DNA of 64,000 bases from Platerodrilus igneus (GCA_036346225.1 JARFIW010000170.1:8866501-8930500), one strand, 5' to 3'; numbered from the stretch's first letter, positions 1 through 10,742 are shown. The notes: a model not told the origin generated them from the sequence alone. Program-made: numbers and translations.

Positions 1-382
1 GATTAGAATCTAAACCGGTAAATACAATAATACTACAAGTATACATGCCCACCTCGACATACTAAGATATCTAAAAGAACATAAAAATTTAATAATTACC
101 GGGGAATTTAACGCAGTGTTAGGTGAGGATAGGGAAGGAGCGGTAGTTGGTTTATTTGATTTAGGTACACGAAACGACAGGGGAAATAGATTGGTAGAAT
201 TTTGCGACTAAAACAATTTAACTATCACAAACACCTTATTTCAACACCATGCTACAAGACGATACACGTGAAAGATGCCAGGAGACATAGGAATAGATTA
301 CATTCTTATTAGACAACGGTTTAGGAATCAAGTAAAAGACTGTAGAAGCTACCCAGTAGCAGATATAGATACTGACAACAAC

Positions 383-1335
383 TTCCCAAGAATATGGTTA
401 AGGTACGTGGATGATATTTTTGCAGTTTTTGACACTTCTAAATCAAATGTTGATGATTTTCTTAAAGAAATGAATTCAAAATTTCAAAGCATAAAATTTA
501 CGTATGAACTAGAGAATAATGGACAATTACCCTTTTTAGATACATTAGTAATTAGAAATGGTAATAAATTAGAATTTGACATTTATAGAAAAGAAACCAA
601 TGTAAATCGCTTTATTTTGTCTTCCTCTAATCATAGCATACAACATAAGTTGGCTTCATTTAACTTTTTAATTAATAGATTATTGAATTTCCCTTTAAAT
701 AAAAACAGATTTAATAAGGAATTTGCTCTTATTAAACAAATAGCGAATTACAATGGTTTCTCTTCTGATATTATAGATAATATTTTTAGAAAGTGTAAAA
801 ATAGGATCAACATCCGTAAATCAACGACTTTGCAATCAACCACCTCTAACGATAATGTTAAATATGTTAAACTTCCGTTTCACAAAACCACAAAGCGTCT
901 TGATAAAATATTCAAACAGTGTAATTTCAAAATTGCTTTCACTAATACTAATAAAATTAAAGATTTGCTAGGTAATCCAAAAGACAAGGGGGAAAAATTG
1001 CAAAAGTCGGGGATGAAATTAGTTGTGCAGGGCCAGGGTGTTTTCAAAAATATATTGGTCAGACCAAGAGGAATATAACAACAAGATTTAAAGAACACAT
1101 TGCTCACTTCAAATATGGTAAATATGAAAGGTCTCAGGTCGCCAAACATATATTTGAAACCAGCCACCCCGTTAAACTAGAAAATGTTAAATTGTTAAAA
1201 GCGGTACCAACGTTTTCCTCCTTAAATGCCTATGAATCAATTAAAATTGTTAAACATAAAGGACCCCTCTTAAACACCGATAAAGAGCCAATAGAGTCAT
1301 CTGCTTTGCTTTCCCTATTGGTCAACAACCAATGA
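383..1335 (+). pseudogene. Penelope-like reverse transcriptase / GIY-YIG endonuclease, partial
   Basis: The reading frame opens at the RT catalytic motif (RYVDDIFAVF, YVDD box) and continues through the typical Penelope thumb region (LPFLDTLV, then DIYRKETNVNRF). A lysine- and asparagine-rich linker leads to the GIY-YIG nuclease. The GIY half is damaged by a small deletion near 1014; after a frame change the YIG half follows (KYIGQT, then RFKEH and a conserved HIFETSH), with a stop at 1333-1335. The upstream in-frame residues before about 383 come from the host LINE, so the long open frame starting at 275 is a chance fusion of LINE endonuclease and Penelope RT. Reverse transcription at chromosome breaks is the family role; this copy is dead. 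Confidence 0.8.
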
Positions 1336-1447
1336 GAAAGCAAGATTAAATTGGTTCCGCTTTAGTAGATTTAGAATTAGTATAAATTAAGTAGATTTAA
1401 GTTATAATGTCACAATTCACTTGTTTGTTGTTGAGAACACCAGCCTG

Positions 1448-1567
1448 CGGGTGAGGAGAATATCCTCGATAGTGTTTAAAGCAACAATATAGTAAATTAT
1501 AGGTTGGGAAGGTTCACTTCAGCCTAAGTGGTGAGGAGAATATCCTCTGAAGTGTTCCAGAACAATA
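1448..1567 (+). repeat. Two 80-bp-spaced hairpin repeats in the Penelope 3' region
   Basis: The 15-base inverted sequence GAGGAGAATATCCTC occurs at 1453-1467 and again at 1533-1547, each followed by a similar AGTGTT...CAACAATA/AGAACAATA segment. Stem is 5 bp with a 5-base loop. The repeats sit just upstream of the hammerhead-like motif. I infer they are part of the structured non-coding end of the element. Confidence 0.7.
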
Positions 1568-1584
1568 GCTATTTTTTTTTTTTA

Positions 1585-1620
1585 CTGATGATGACCACAT
1601 AGTGGTCGAAATACGTATTT
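1585..1620 (+). ncRNA. Hammerhead-ribozyme-like motif in Penelope-like element
   Basis: The conserved hammerhead core boxes are present in order: CTGATGA at 1585-1591, a 6-bp stem II (GACCAC at 1593-1598 with GTGGTC at 1602-1607, 3-base loop), and GAAA at 1608-1611. A short stem III can be drawn as TAC/GTA at 1612-1617, followed by TT. Hammerhead motifs of this kind are known in Penelope-like elements of arthropods. Stem I is not clear: the bases upstream are a T run, so this copy may be inactive. Self-cleavage is inferred only. Confidence 0.7.
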
Positions 1621-3325
1621 AGTAATTTAAATATTTTTTGTGGTTAAGGGTTTTTATTTAATTTTATTTAAATCGTGCCACAGTGTTCCTATAGATTATT
1701 AACAACATTGTAATTATGAAGGCCGCTCTTAAATTAAAAAATTTGAGAAAAATGAATGGAAAAAGATACTTTGACTTTGAAAACATAAAGATAAAGATAT
1801 CCACGAAGGATCTAAAAAAAGTCAAATGAATTGCTGAAAGATATCAACAAAATTTCTTATACTAAGGAAGTAGAAACAGAATGGAATAACATTAATTCAG
1901 CTTAGACATGGCGGCCAGAGATATTTTGGGGTATACATAAAAAGAAAATAAGAAACCGTGAATTGCAAAGGATAGCCTGAAATTAATAGAAGTAGTACTT
2001 AGAAGAAGATCAATTTGGGTTTGGGTGAAATAGGGGAAGAACACGGGAGCCAATTTATATCTAAGGATGATAATGGAGAAGACAATAGAAAAAGAAAAAA
2101 TCGTGTGTATAGAGTTAGTAGATTTGGAAAAAGCATTCGATAACCTAAAATGGAAAAAAATGTTCCAAATACTCAAAAAGATTGGAATGAGTTTTAGAGA
2201 TAGACCGATAGTCCATAGCTTATGCAAAGAGTAAACAGCGATAATAGAATTAAAGCAGGAATGTAGACAAGTAGATATTAGGAAATAGGAAAGGAGTGCG
2301 ACAAGGAAGTGCTGTATCCCCGTTAATTTTTACTTGTACATCGAAGAGGCAATGAATACTGTCAAATGCAAAAAAAACATTTGGAATTATTATGCAGAGA
2401 CATAAGATTGATATGCTTAGATTTGCAGATGATATAGCGGTATTAGCACCTAGCAAGGAAGAGTTAGAAGCAGCTCTTATTGAAATGGAAACAGTTCTAA
2501 CACAGAGATATGGTATGAAAATTAACAAAAATAAAACTAAAATGCTAGTATGCAAAAGGGAAAATAAATCACAAACTAGAATACAAATAGGAAACGAGAA
2601 CTTACAAGAGGTCAAGGATTTATGCTACCTAGGAAACCAAATAGCGCAGGATAATAAAACCGCAAAAGCTATAAAAAAGAAAGATTAATACAAGGTAGTG
2701 CTACATTTAACAAGAAAAAGCAATTACTGTGTTCAAAGAACACAAACATAGAAACAAGGAAAAGATTGCTGAAAACATATATGTGGAGCATAGCACTCTA
2801 CGGCATTGAAACTTGAACAATAGGAAAAGCCGAGAGGAAAAAGAGGCCTTTGAAATGTAGTGCTACAGACATATGATGAAGCTATCATAGACAGACAAAG
2901 TTACGAACAAAGTGGTTCTAGAAATGGTAGGAAAAGAAAGACATATGTGGAAAACAGTAAAAAATAGGAGAGATAGGATGATAGGTCACATACTAAGGCA
3001 TGAGGGAATAGTGTGAAATATATTAGAAACAGAGATAGGAAAAATAGAGGTAGAGGTAGTCCAAGGTTAGACTATTGCACAAAAGGCTGTGGAAATTTCA
3101 GAGGAATGTGTAGGCTAGCTCAGAATAGAAATTAATGGAGGTACGCGTGCAACCAGTTCCAAGATGGAAAACCTTATGAAGAAAGAAAATAATTGTACTT
3201 AATGCTGATGATTATTATAAGCAACTACTAGTGTTGGTTTTGCAATATTTTCAACTAATGTTAATTGTGTGAAAGAATTTACTGCAAAACTATTAATTCG
3301 GCAAATGCCTATGATGGGGGATCTT

Positions 3326-4960
3326 ACCTCCATTAAGTTAGACCCCCCACCAGCGATAAATAAATTAATACCTATAAAAAAATTAGGTGCTAATTAGGTG
3401 CTAATTAGGTGCTACATTCCAAAATTAGGTGCTCGAATAGTTTGGCAGGAAATTAAATTTGAAAAGGGGGCTGACTTAACGTTAAGCTGGACACCCCCAT
3501 ATGAAAAAACTAATTTGCAACATGCAAACTGAAAAATTAGATATACCAGAATTAAGTGCTAATTAGGTGCTCTTAAAATCAACAAAAACATATCACTAAA
3601 ATAACCTTTTATCTTAATAATTAACTATACCATGTATAAGTATATGATTCGACAAGAGTAAAGTCCCATTAAATAATTAGGTGCTCTTACGACTGTGGTC
3701 TCAAAATACTCGTCTAGTAGCGTACTGTCGATATATCCAGTCGCCGAATTAAGTGCTCGTAAGGTTTCGCAAAAATTTTGCACTATAACGTGGTCCGCGT
3801 CACACGCGTACAAGAGTAAAGTCCCATTAAATAATTAGGTGCTCTTACGACTGTGGTCTCAAAATACTCGTCTAGTAGCGTACTGTCGATATATCCAGTC
3901 GCCGAATTAAGTGCTCGTAAGGTTTCGCAAAATTTTGCACTATAACGTGGTCCGCGTCACACGCGTACAAGAGTAAAGTCCCATTAAATAATTAGGTGCT
4001 CTTACGACTGTGGTCTCAAAATACTCGTCTAGTAGCGTACTGTCGATATATCCAGTCGCCGAATTAAGTGCTCGTAAGGTTTCGCAAAATTTTGCACTAT
4101 AACGTGGTCCGCGTCACACGCGTACAAGAGTAAAGTCCCATTAAATAATTAGGTGCTCTTACGACTGTGGTCTCAAAATACTCGTCTAGTAGCGTACTGT
4201 CGATATATCCAGTCGCCGAATTAAGTGCTCGTAAGGTTTCGCAAAATTTTGCACTATAACGTGGTCCGCGTCACACGCGTACAAGAGTAAAGTCCCATTA
4301 AATAATTAGGTGCTCTTACAACTGTGGTCTCAAAATACTCGTCTAGTAGCGTACTGTCGATATATCCAGTCGCCGAATTAAGTGCTCGTAAGGTTTCGCA
4401 AAATTTTGCACTATAACGTGGTCCGCGTCACACGCGTACAAGAGTAAAGTCCCATTAAATAATTAGGTGCTCTTACGACTGTGGTCTCAAAATACTCGTC
4501 TAGTAGCGTACTGTCGATATATCCAGTCGCCGAATTAAGTGCTCGTAAGGTTTCGCAAAATTTTGCACTATAACGTGGTCCGCGTCACACGCGTACAAGA
4601 GTAAAGTCCCATTAAATAATTAGGTGCTCTTACGACTGTGGTCTCAAAATACTCGTCTAGTAGCGTACTGTCGATATATCCAGTCGCCGAATTAAGTGCT
4701 CGTAAGGTTTCGCAAAATTTTGCACTATAACGTGGTCCGCGTCACACGCGTACAAGAGTAAAGTCCCATTAAATAATTAGGTGCTCTTACGACTGTGGTC
4801 TCAAAATACTCGTCTAGTAGCGTACTGTCGATATATCCAGTCGCCGAATTAAGTGCTCGTAAGGTTTCGCAAAAATTTTGCACTATAACGTGGTCCGCGT
4901 CACACGCGTACAAGAGTAAAGTCCCATTAAATAATTATGGAATTAAACAAATTCATTATT
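3326..4960 (+). repeat. FB1 left arm (terminal inverted repeat)
   Basis: The outer 327 bases are unique arm sequence rich in the motif AATTAGGTGCT. Eight full satellite units follow (3653-4910), then a partial ninth running into ATGGAATTAAACAAATTCAT at 4936-4955. The right arm holds the same parts in inverse order but only one full satellite unit. Arms are otherwise close to identical. Confidence 0.85.
3653..4940 (+). repeat. 157-bp tandem satellite, eight units plus a partial ninth
   Basis: Units start at 3653, 3811, 3968, 4125, 4282, 4439, 4596, 4753 and 4911, giving spacings of 158, 157 (six times) and 158. The first and the last full unit carry one extra A in a GCAAAATTTTGC palindrome. 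Other differences between units are very few (for example an A for G near 4320), so the array is young or homogenised. Short open frames crossing the units (about 62 codons) have no recognisable product. Confidence 0.95.
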
Positions 4961-5813
4961 GTTTAATTTTAATCGGTTTTTCGGTATGTATTTTGCTTAT
5001 TTTTTCAATGTATTTAACTGCATATCATTCAATATTTTACGTACATTGTACTCTGCGTGTAATATTTCTTCTTTTTTATCATCGCGTCATGTATTAGGTG
5101 AAGTAATCAAAGCCGCCACTTGATATTTAGTATTATTATATTAATATTTTTAATGATAATTTTTAATGTAATAATTTATTTTAGGAAAGTTAAAGGATTA
5201 CAAAGGATTTATATTAATTATTTTTTGTTATTTTTTACAGATATTTTATATTTAATCTTATAAAAATTTATACATTTTTTAAAAAATATAAACATATAAA
5301 AATATTTTCTTAATATAAACATATAAAAAAATAAACATATAAAACATATCTAATACAAACATATAAAAATATTTTCTTAATTATATATATACACGTTTCC
5401 TTTATAAATATGGACGTTTGCTTGTCCTCGTCCGCGTTCTCTTCCTCGCCATTGTCCTCCACGTCCACGTTCACGTCCACGTCCACGTCCTCGTCCACGT
5501 CCGCATCCCCATCCGCGTGCTCGTCCGTTCCCTCTATCGTTTTCATTTATATTCCAATGTTGGAATCTTCATATCTTCATATATAGTATGAATAGCAGTT
5601 CACGCTCTTGTGCGCGACTAATGTTTAAAAGATATTTAGGAATTATTAAATATGATTTACGAATTTTATAATTATTAATATATATGAATAAATAATGTTG
5701 GAAATTATAATCAAAATATTAATAATACTTTTAAACATTATCAATGCTTACTATATAGCTTTCTTCACAATGCTTGTGAAGTTATTTCTATATTTGCTTG
5801 TTCTGTAATTAAG
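4961..5813. other. FB1 central spacer, no gene recognised
   Basis: The spacer is very AT-rich except for a GC-rich block at about 5425-5540 made of imperfect CGTCCA hexamers. Read on the minus strand the block gives an Asp/Val/Glu-rich run of about 40 residues, which I take as a by-product of the simple repeat. No transposase motifs were seen in any frame. Confidence 0.6.
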
Positions 5814-6353
5814 AATGATGAATTTGTTTAATTCCATAATTATTTAATGGGACTTTACTCTTGTACGCGTGTGACGCGGACCACGTTATAGTGCAAAATT
5901 TTTGCGAAACCTTACGAGCACTTAATTCGGCGACTGGATATATCGACAGTGCGCTACTAGACGAGTATTTTGAGACCACAGTCGTAAGAGCACCTAATTA
6001 TTTAATGGGACTTTACTCTTGTCGAATCATATACTTATACATGATATAGTTAATTATTAAGATAAAAGGTTATTTTAGTGATATGTTTTTGTTGATTTTA
6101 AGAGCACCTAATTAGCACTTAATTCTGGTATATCTAATTTTTCAGTTTGCATGTTGCAAATTAGTTTTTTCATATGGGGGGGTCCAGCTTAACGTTAAGT
6201 CAGCCCCCCCCCCATTTCAAATTTAATTTCCTGCCAAACTATTCGAGCACCTAATTTTGGAATGTAGCACCTAATTAGCACCTAATTAGCACCTAATTTT
6301 TTTATAGGTATTAATTTATTTATCGCTGGTGGGGGGTCTAACTTAATGGAGGT
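5814..6353 (-). repeat. FB1 right arm with a single satellite unit
   Basis: Reverse complement of the left arm. From the outer end at 6353 inward it has the 327-base arm, one full satellite unit (about 6022 down to 5865), a partial unit and the shared inner sequence ending near 5814. The unit difference from the left arm (one against eight) shows unequal expansion after or during duplication of the arm. Confidence 0.85.
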
Positions 6354-6363
6354 GGGGGATCTT

Positions 6364-7275
6364 GGTGGTCGCAGGCTGCTTAACCCCTTTCACATACCAC
6401 TGAATATCGGTGAAGTAGAGCATATATTTAGAAAACAATGGGAATCAAGCTGTATCTAGACTGTTGGAATGTGAGCGAACTGTATAGGCTAGGTCAGAGT
6501 AGAAATTAGTAGAGGTACGCGTCGAACCTGTTCCAAGACGGAAAATCTAATGACGAAAACCTATTTGCATTTAAATCTGATGAGTACTAGTAACAAATAC
6601 AGGTGTTGGTTTGCAATGTTTTCAACTAATCCTGATTGTGCGAAAGGATTTATTAGAAAACTATTAATTCGGTAAATGTTCAAGTGTTGGGGGATCTTGG
6701 TAGCCACAGTCTGCTGAACCCCCTGTACATAACGCTGAATACCGGTAAAATAAGGTATATATTTACAAAACAAGAGAAGGGTAACCGAACTGTATCTAAC
6801 AAGAAAGAGTAGCGGTTATGTTGGAAGACAATAAACATAGAAACAAGTACCAAAGCGTTCGAAGCATATGAGTGGAGCACCCTATGATATAGGGAGAGTA
6901 GGAGAAGCAAACGGAAAAAGGAAGAAGCATTTTGGAATGTTATGCTTCAGATGTATGATGCTAAACATGGACAGATATAGTTAATAACAAATAGATTATA
7001 GAGAGGGTAGGGGAATAAAGATATCTGTGGAAAACAAAAAAAAATTGAAGAAGTAGAAGGACGGGATACGTTCTAAGGCATTTTTAGGGAATAGTGCGGG
7101 CTATATTACAAGCAGATGTAAAGTCAGGTAGATTTAGACCTAGATCAGACTATTGCACGCAAATAGTGAAAGATGTAGGCTGTGAGAGTTTCAGTGAAAT
7201 GTGTAGGTTAGCTCAGAATAGAAAAAATGGAGGTACGCGCCTAACCCTTTCTAGGACTGAAGACTTGATGATGAT
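6364..7275 (+). mobile_element. LINE A copy 1, triplicated 3' tail with (ATG)n end
   Basis: This is the continuation of the LINE after FB1. It contains a decayed second copy of the ORF end (about 6470-6545), a second copy of the 3' untranslated unit (6560-6795), then a longer third copy of the RT C-terminal region (about 6798-7260) that ends at GATGATGATG. The third copy still reads as SDYCTQIVKDVGCESFSEMC and RLAQNRKNGGTR. The same order is found at 49640-51040 and, inverted, at 57345-56237. Confidence 0.8.
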
Positions 7276-7480
7276 GTGTTTTTTGTTCCGTCATCTTAAG
7301 GAGATCTTGAAGAGATCACGGTTTGCGGACATTCCTGAGTTTTACGACCGTGTGACGGATATTCTGAAAGTGGTTCTAAAAGAAGACTTTTTCCACACTT
7401 CCCAAAAGCTATACGTACGAAGCAAAAGTGTGTTGTTTCTGGTGGTGACCACTTCGAAGGTTAATAAAGATATTTCCAAT
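7276..7480 (+). pseudogene. Mariner transposase C-terminus, remnant
   Basis: About 65 codons starting just after the LINE tail read FRHLKEILKRSRFADIPEF, then a VTDILKVVLKEDFFHT segment and a serine/tyrosine segment. This matches the C-terminal part of classical mariner (DD34D) transposases, where FLFxxLKxxLKGxRF is followed by the ADIPE stretch and a final GGDYFEG-like end, here decayed. No catalytic residue is included. No inverted repeat was found, so both ends are lost. Confidence 0.55.
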
Positions 7481-7599
7481 GTGCATTCCGTTTTTGTGAT
7501 TTTATTAGACCATTCACCGAATTTAATATACACATCTCGTATAATATCTTTTGCTTCTAATATTATGCCTGTTTAATCTTTTATTGCTCTGTTTCTGTT

Positions 7600-8500
7600 A
7601 CTAGAACTTACTTCTTTATGGTCAGTATCGGATTTGCGATTAATTTATTTATTTCTTCACAATTATTCTGCACACATTGCTGGTTAGCCCATCTACAAAA
7701 TATGTTTTTATTCCTTATTTCTATACATTCTTAAGATGCAACATCTTTTATATTTTCTTCTTTCTTATACTAAAATAAGAATTCCTGCATAATTCATTTT
7801 TCCTAGCTACATATGTTCTATAGTTCTTAATATAAGGCGTTTTTCTTCTAATACTACTTTCTTAAACTACTACCAGTTTTTGTGCTTTTGCGAGTTAGCT
7901 CCGTTTTACTTTCTACTAAATTTTTTAATTCTTCCTAGATTTTGATGTCATTTAGCTTACCAATTTTGAATTTAGGCAGACTTTTATCTTTTTGATGTTG
8001 CTTCTTTTAGATTTTAATCGCAAGCTATATCTATCTACACTTGCTAACTTCTTGGTGTTGAATCCATTCTCAATTAATATAGTCTATCACTTATCAGAAA
8101 CCTATCTATTTAAGGAGGTATTTTTCGCGTACATAGCACGCATTTATGTTTAAACATCGCACTGGCATTATTAATTTGTTTCTCATACAAAGCTCTGTTA
8201 GTTTATCACCTTTCTTATTTCTTACTCCTTAAACCATACTCTCCTATGACTGTTCCTCTCTACCTTCACCAACAATTGCATTAAAGTCGCATATAACTAG
8301 CAATTTTTTTCCTTTTCTAACGCTCCAATATAATCCCTTGACTTTGTTGGTACGTTCCTATCACGCCTTATTTGGTTTTACAACGATTTTATTTAATAAT
8401 TAATCGTAGAGGCCTTTTTATATAATTAGGTAGAATATTACACATTCTATATCTGGTTTTAAGTTCCCAGCAATGTCTCGCATTTTTTTAGAATTAGTTA
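7600..8500 (-). mobile_element. Degenerate LINE (family B) endonuclease region
   Basis: On the minus strand, translation with frame changes gives LLVICDFNAIVGEGRE (around 8300-8262), homologous to the ITGDFNAVVGEGRE motif of LINE A. It is followed by GVRNKKGDKLTELC, matching the next conserved endonuclease block. Further down (about 8050-7930) are traces of the QIDYI and linker regions. It is clearly diverged from family A and full of stops. Confidence 0.55.
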
Positions 8501-10742
8501 TCAGTAAGTATTTGCGGTGTACACGTTTTCGCACGATTTGAAGTGATATGCGTCATTTCGACCAATTAGAATACGTAATGAAGAAGTGATAAGTAAAAAA
8601 GTCAAGCGTCCATGATCATTCTACACGTAATTATCGTACCTAGAAGATTGGGGTTAGTGCTTCATAATGTAGTGAAGTTTAGTTTATCTTGTCTACTCCA
8701 TATCTCTATCCCTTAACGTACCTATTTGTTCGAATATGTTATAGGATGTATTAACGAACACCACTGCAATGTTGTTATAGAAAAGGATTCACACTTTCAA
8801 CCCAATTATACGTAATTAGAGGAACAATGCATAATATTCAAGCGCGGTAAATGCTGTAATACAGGGATTGATTAATTGGCGTACAAAAAATAAGCCATCT
8901 TTAAGTTATTCGCATGCTTATTTTGTAAATGATTTAAATAATACCGTCTGCAAAATTTGTGCAATATACTTACACCCTCTGTTTGGGCAAGCGATATACT
9001 ACTGTAGTATGCCTGTTGTTGCAATAACTGTCATTTGCAACATATCTTGATCTGATATGAACATGTACACACCAAAATTTCTATCGTATCAGTTGATTGA
9101 ATACTAATTCTGATTGCTATAAAGCCATTGCTAACTTGTTAAATTTTTTAACTTCTCGCTGTTTTCTTATTTATAATAAATCTACACGTGTATGGCCATT
9201 AACTGAGTTGAGTGAATGACCCTAAATTCGCCTGATCAAAAATCTCCTTTGATCAGCCTTCGGCCCCTTGAATTTTTTAAACTCGACGAAATCTAATTCT
9301 CCACCGTCAAAAGATTCTGAACGTTGGATGCGCCGTTTCGTTTAACATCCTTCCTCCTTGGAGGTTTCTTCCTTTGTATGTCGTTTCTCGTGAGATTGTG
9401 TTCGCCCTCGGAAATGACCTATCAAAGTAAGACGGAATTCTGAGACTGTTTCTCCACTCCTGAGATGCATATATGTTGCCACCTTGACATTTTATTGATA
9501 CGTTGTAAAAAACCAGTTTTCAAAAAATTAATTGGCCAAGACTAATTAGAATTAGAATTTTTAACCGGTGACCAATACCTGAAGTGGGTACTTTTTTGTG
9601 TATATAACGATTTAATAGCTATGTATCCTACGGAAAACATTTACATTTCGAGTAAAATTTATAATTCCTGTTTGATTTAATTAATACCAACTATTAACTT
9701 CGAATATAATTAAAACTATTATGGTACTTATACGTAGGTAGGTACTTTAAGAAAGCTTTCACGGTCAACATTCAACACTAAAATAAATCCCCACTTTTAA
9801 ATAAAAACTAAAATTTAATTTAAAAAGGAGGTCGAGGTTATAGAAGTTCAGACCAGTTATTACACAATTTCTTTATAATACATGATTTGTGCTATACCTG
9901 TTCGGGTGTAGTAACAACCAAAAGAAACATTCTTAAAAGAAGGTCATCGGTGAACGACCGGCATTCGTGCTCCTACGGGATGTTGGTTCCTCAATCTCAT
10001 ATTTCAACTTCGAAGAGCTAGGCCATCGACCCAAATCAATGCACTACTCTCAGCTTCTACTATCTTGATCTTTTCTTATTAGGTGCTAATCGGATTATGC
10101 GCTACCTGAGATGTTTCCATTGTTGATCTAAGATTTACCCTTTATGTTGGGCAAAGAAAAGAAACGAGAAGAGGTATTTTGACGCCTATGTGTCTGACAT
10201 CAACGACCCTAACAACGGTTATACATTTTGAGAAGCTTAATGGTAATAATTATAGGTTGCCCTGGAGATGGGGATCTTACCTTAACCATATTTAATTAAG
10301 GATTAAATAAATAGCTTCCTATTGTTATTAATATCTTCGATTTATTGTAACTTAGATCTTAAAATTAATTCAGCATTTAAGTTCTTCATAGGGGGTGATT
10401 GAATCCATAATTTTATATTTCTCGAACTTCTTGTTTCGTCTTCTGTCAAATATTATTGTTCCAACTCGTAACGATCGAACCATTAGATATATACATAGGT
10501 ACCTACTATTTGATGCGATTTAGTTTAAGAGCTTTTTGACTAGATGGCACCGCTAAACGATTAGTGCCATTTTAACGATTAGAAGTGATGGATCATATAT
10601 TTTGAAGTTAAAACGAAGTTATTTTCCATGGTAATAAAATTACATATTCTACGATTCCATATCATACTTATTGTTTACGGAATAAAAGATAACGATAGAA
10701 GGTCGTATTCCTTAATGTAGTACGTAAACACCACGATTTCAA
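8501..10742. other. No gene or repeat recognised
   Basis: AT-rich sequence with short frames only. The stretch around 9310-9480 is less AT-rich, and its minus strand has an open frame of about 65 codons (including SQEWRNSLRIPSYFDRSF) without a recognisable family. A single AATTAGGTGCT-like match at 10079-10091, and GATGGGGATCTTACCT at about 10266-10281, resemble parts of FB1 and its target but are too short to call. Confidence 0.4.

Larger units (their letters stand above)
383..1700 (+). mobile_element. Penelope-like element, 5'-truncated, inserted in LINE A
   Basis: This segment interrupts the endonuclease of LINE copy 1. The short sequence AACAAC occurs on both sides (377-382 and 1701-1706), while other LINE copies have one CACAAC followed by ATCG, so it reads as a roughly 6-bp target duplication. 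Inside are the end of a Penelope-type reverse transcriptase, a GIY-YIG endonuclease, a non-coding 3' part with two hairpin repeats, a hammerhead-like motif and an A/T-rich end. The 5' truncation removes the N-terminal half of the RT. Confidence 0.8.
3326..6353. mobile_element. Foldback-type element with satellite-bearing arms (FB1)
   Basis: The element has long inverted arms: 3326-about 4960 and about 5814-6353. Its outer ends are ACCTCCATTAAG and the exact reverse complement. It is flanked by a 10-bp direct duplication, GGGGGATCTT, at 3316-3325 and 6354-6363. The pre-insertion sequence is seen in related LINE tails in this window (for example near 6693 and, inverted, near 57180), which run through this point without a break. 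No transposase reading frame is visible, so it is non-autonomous. Foldback design and a 9-10 bp duplication fit the Mutator-like/FB group; that assignment is inference. Confidence 0.85.
1..7275 (+). mobile_element. RTE-like LINE (family A), copy 1, broken and twice interrupted
   Basis: The pieces 1-382, 1701-3325 and 6364-7275 line up in order with the LINE copies at 12918-15562 and on the minus strand at 56237-60604. The first piece holds the second half of an AP-like endonuclease, with an internal deletion near position 53 and the catalytic GDFNA motif changed to GEFNA. The second piece holds reverse transcriptase and the C-terminal region, with a deletion near 1993 that joins the linker to the RT fingers. 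The third piece is 3' tail ending in a short ATG microsatellite. Many stops and shifts make it a pseudogene. RTE clade is inferred from the single APE-RT polyprotein, the FADD motif and the microsatellite tail; the clade was not tested by phylogeny. Confidence 0.85.

Noticed and set aside
3625..3813. 62-codon minus-strand frame recurring at 4725-4913 and on the plus strand at 5861-6049
   Set aside because: It lies entirely in the 157-bp satellite and repeats only because the satellite does; no codon-use or homology support.
3653..4940. Regular direct repeats considered as a CRISPR array
   Set aside because: Units are contiguous 157-bp repeats without unique spacers, in a eukaryotic transposon.
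5310..5546. Acidic minus-strand frame (Asp/Val/Glu-rich)
   Set aside because: Follows from the CGTCCA-type hexamer repeat and runs on into AT-rich sequence; not a credible protein.
9310..9480. Minus-strand 65-codon frame including SQEWRNSLRIPSYFDRSF
   Set aside because: No start codon context, splice sites or family recognised; too weak for a gene call.
10079..10281. AATTAGGTGCT-like match and GATGGGGATCTTACCT, resembling FB1 and its target site
   Set aside because: Two short matches without inverted partner or further similarity; could be chance or a very old relic.
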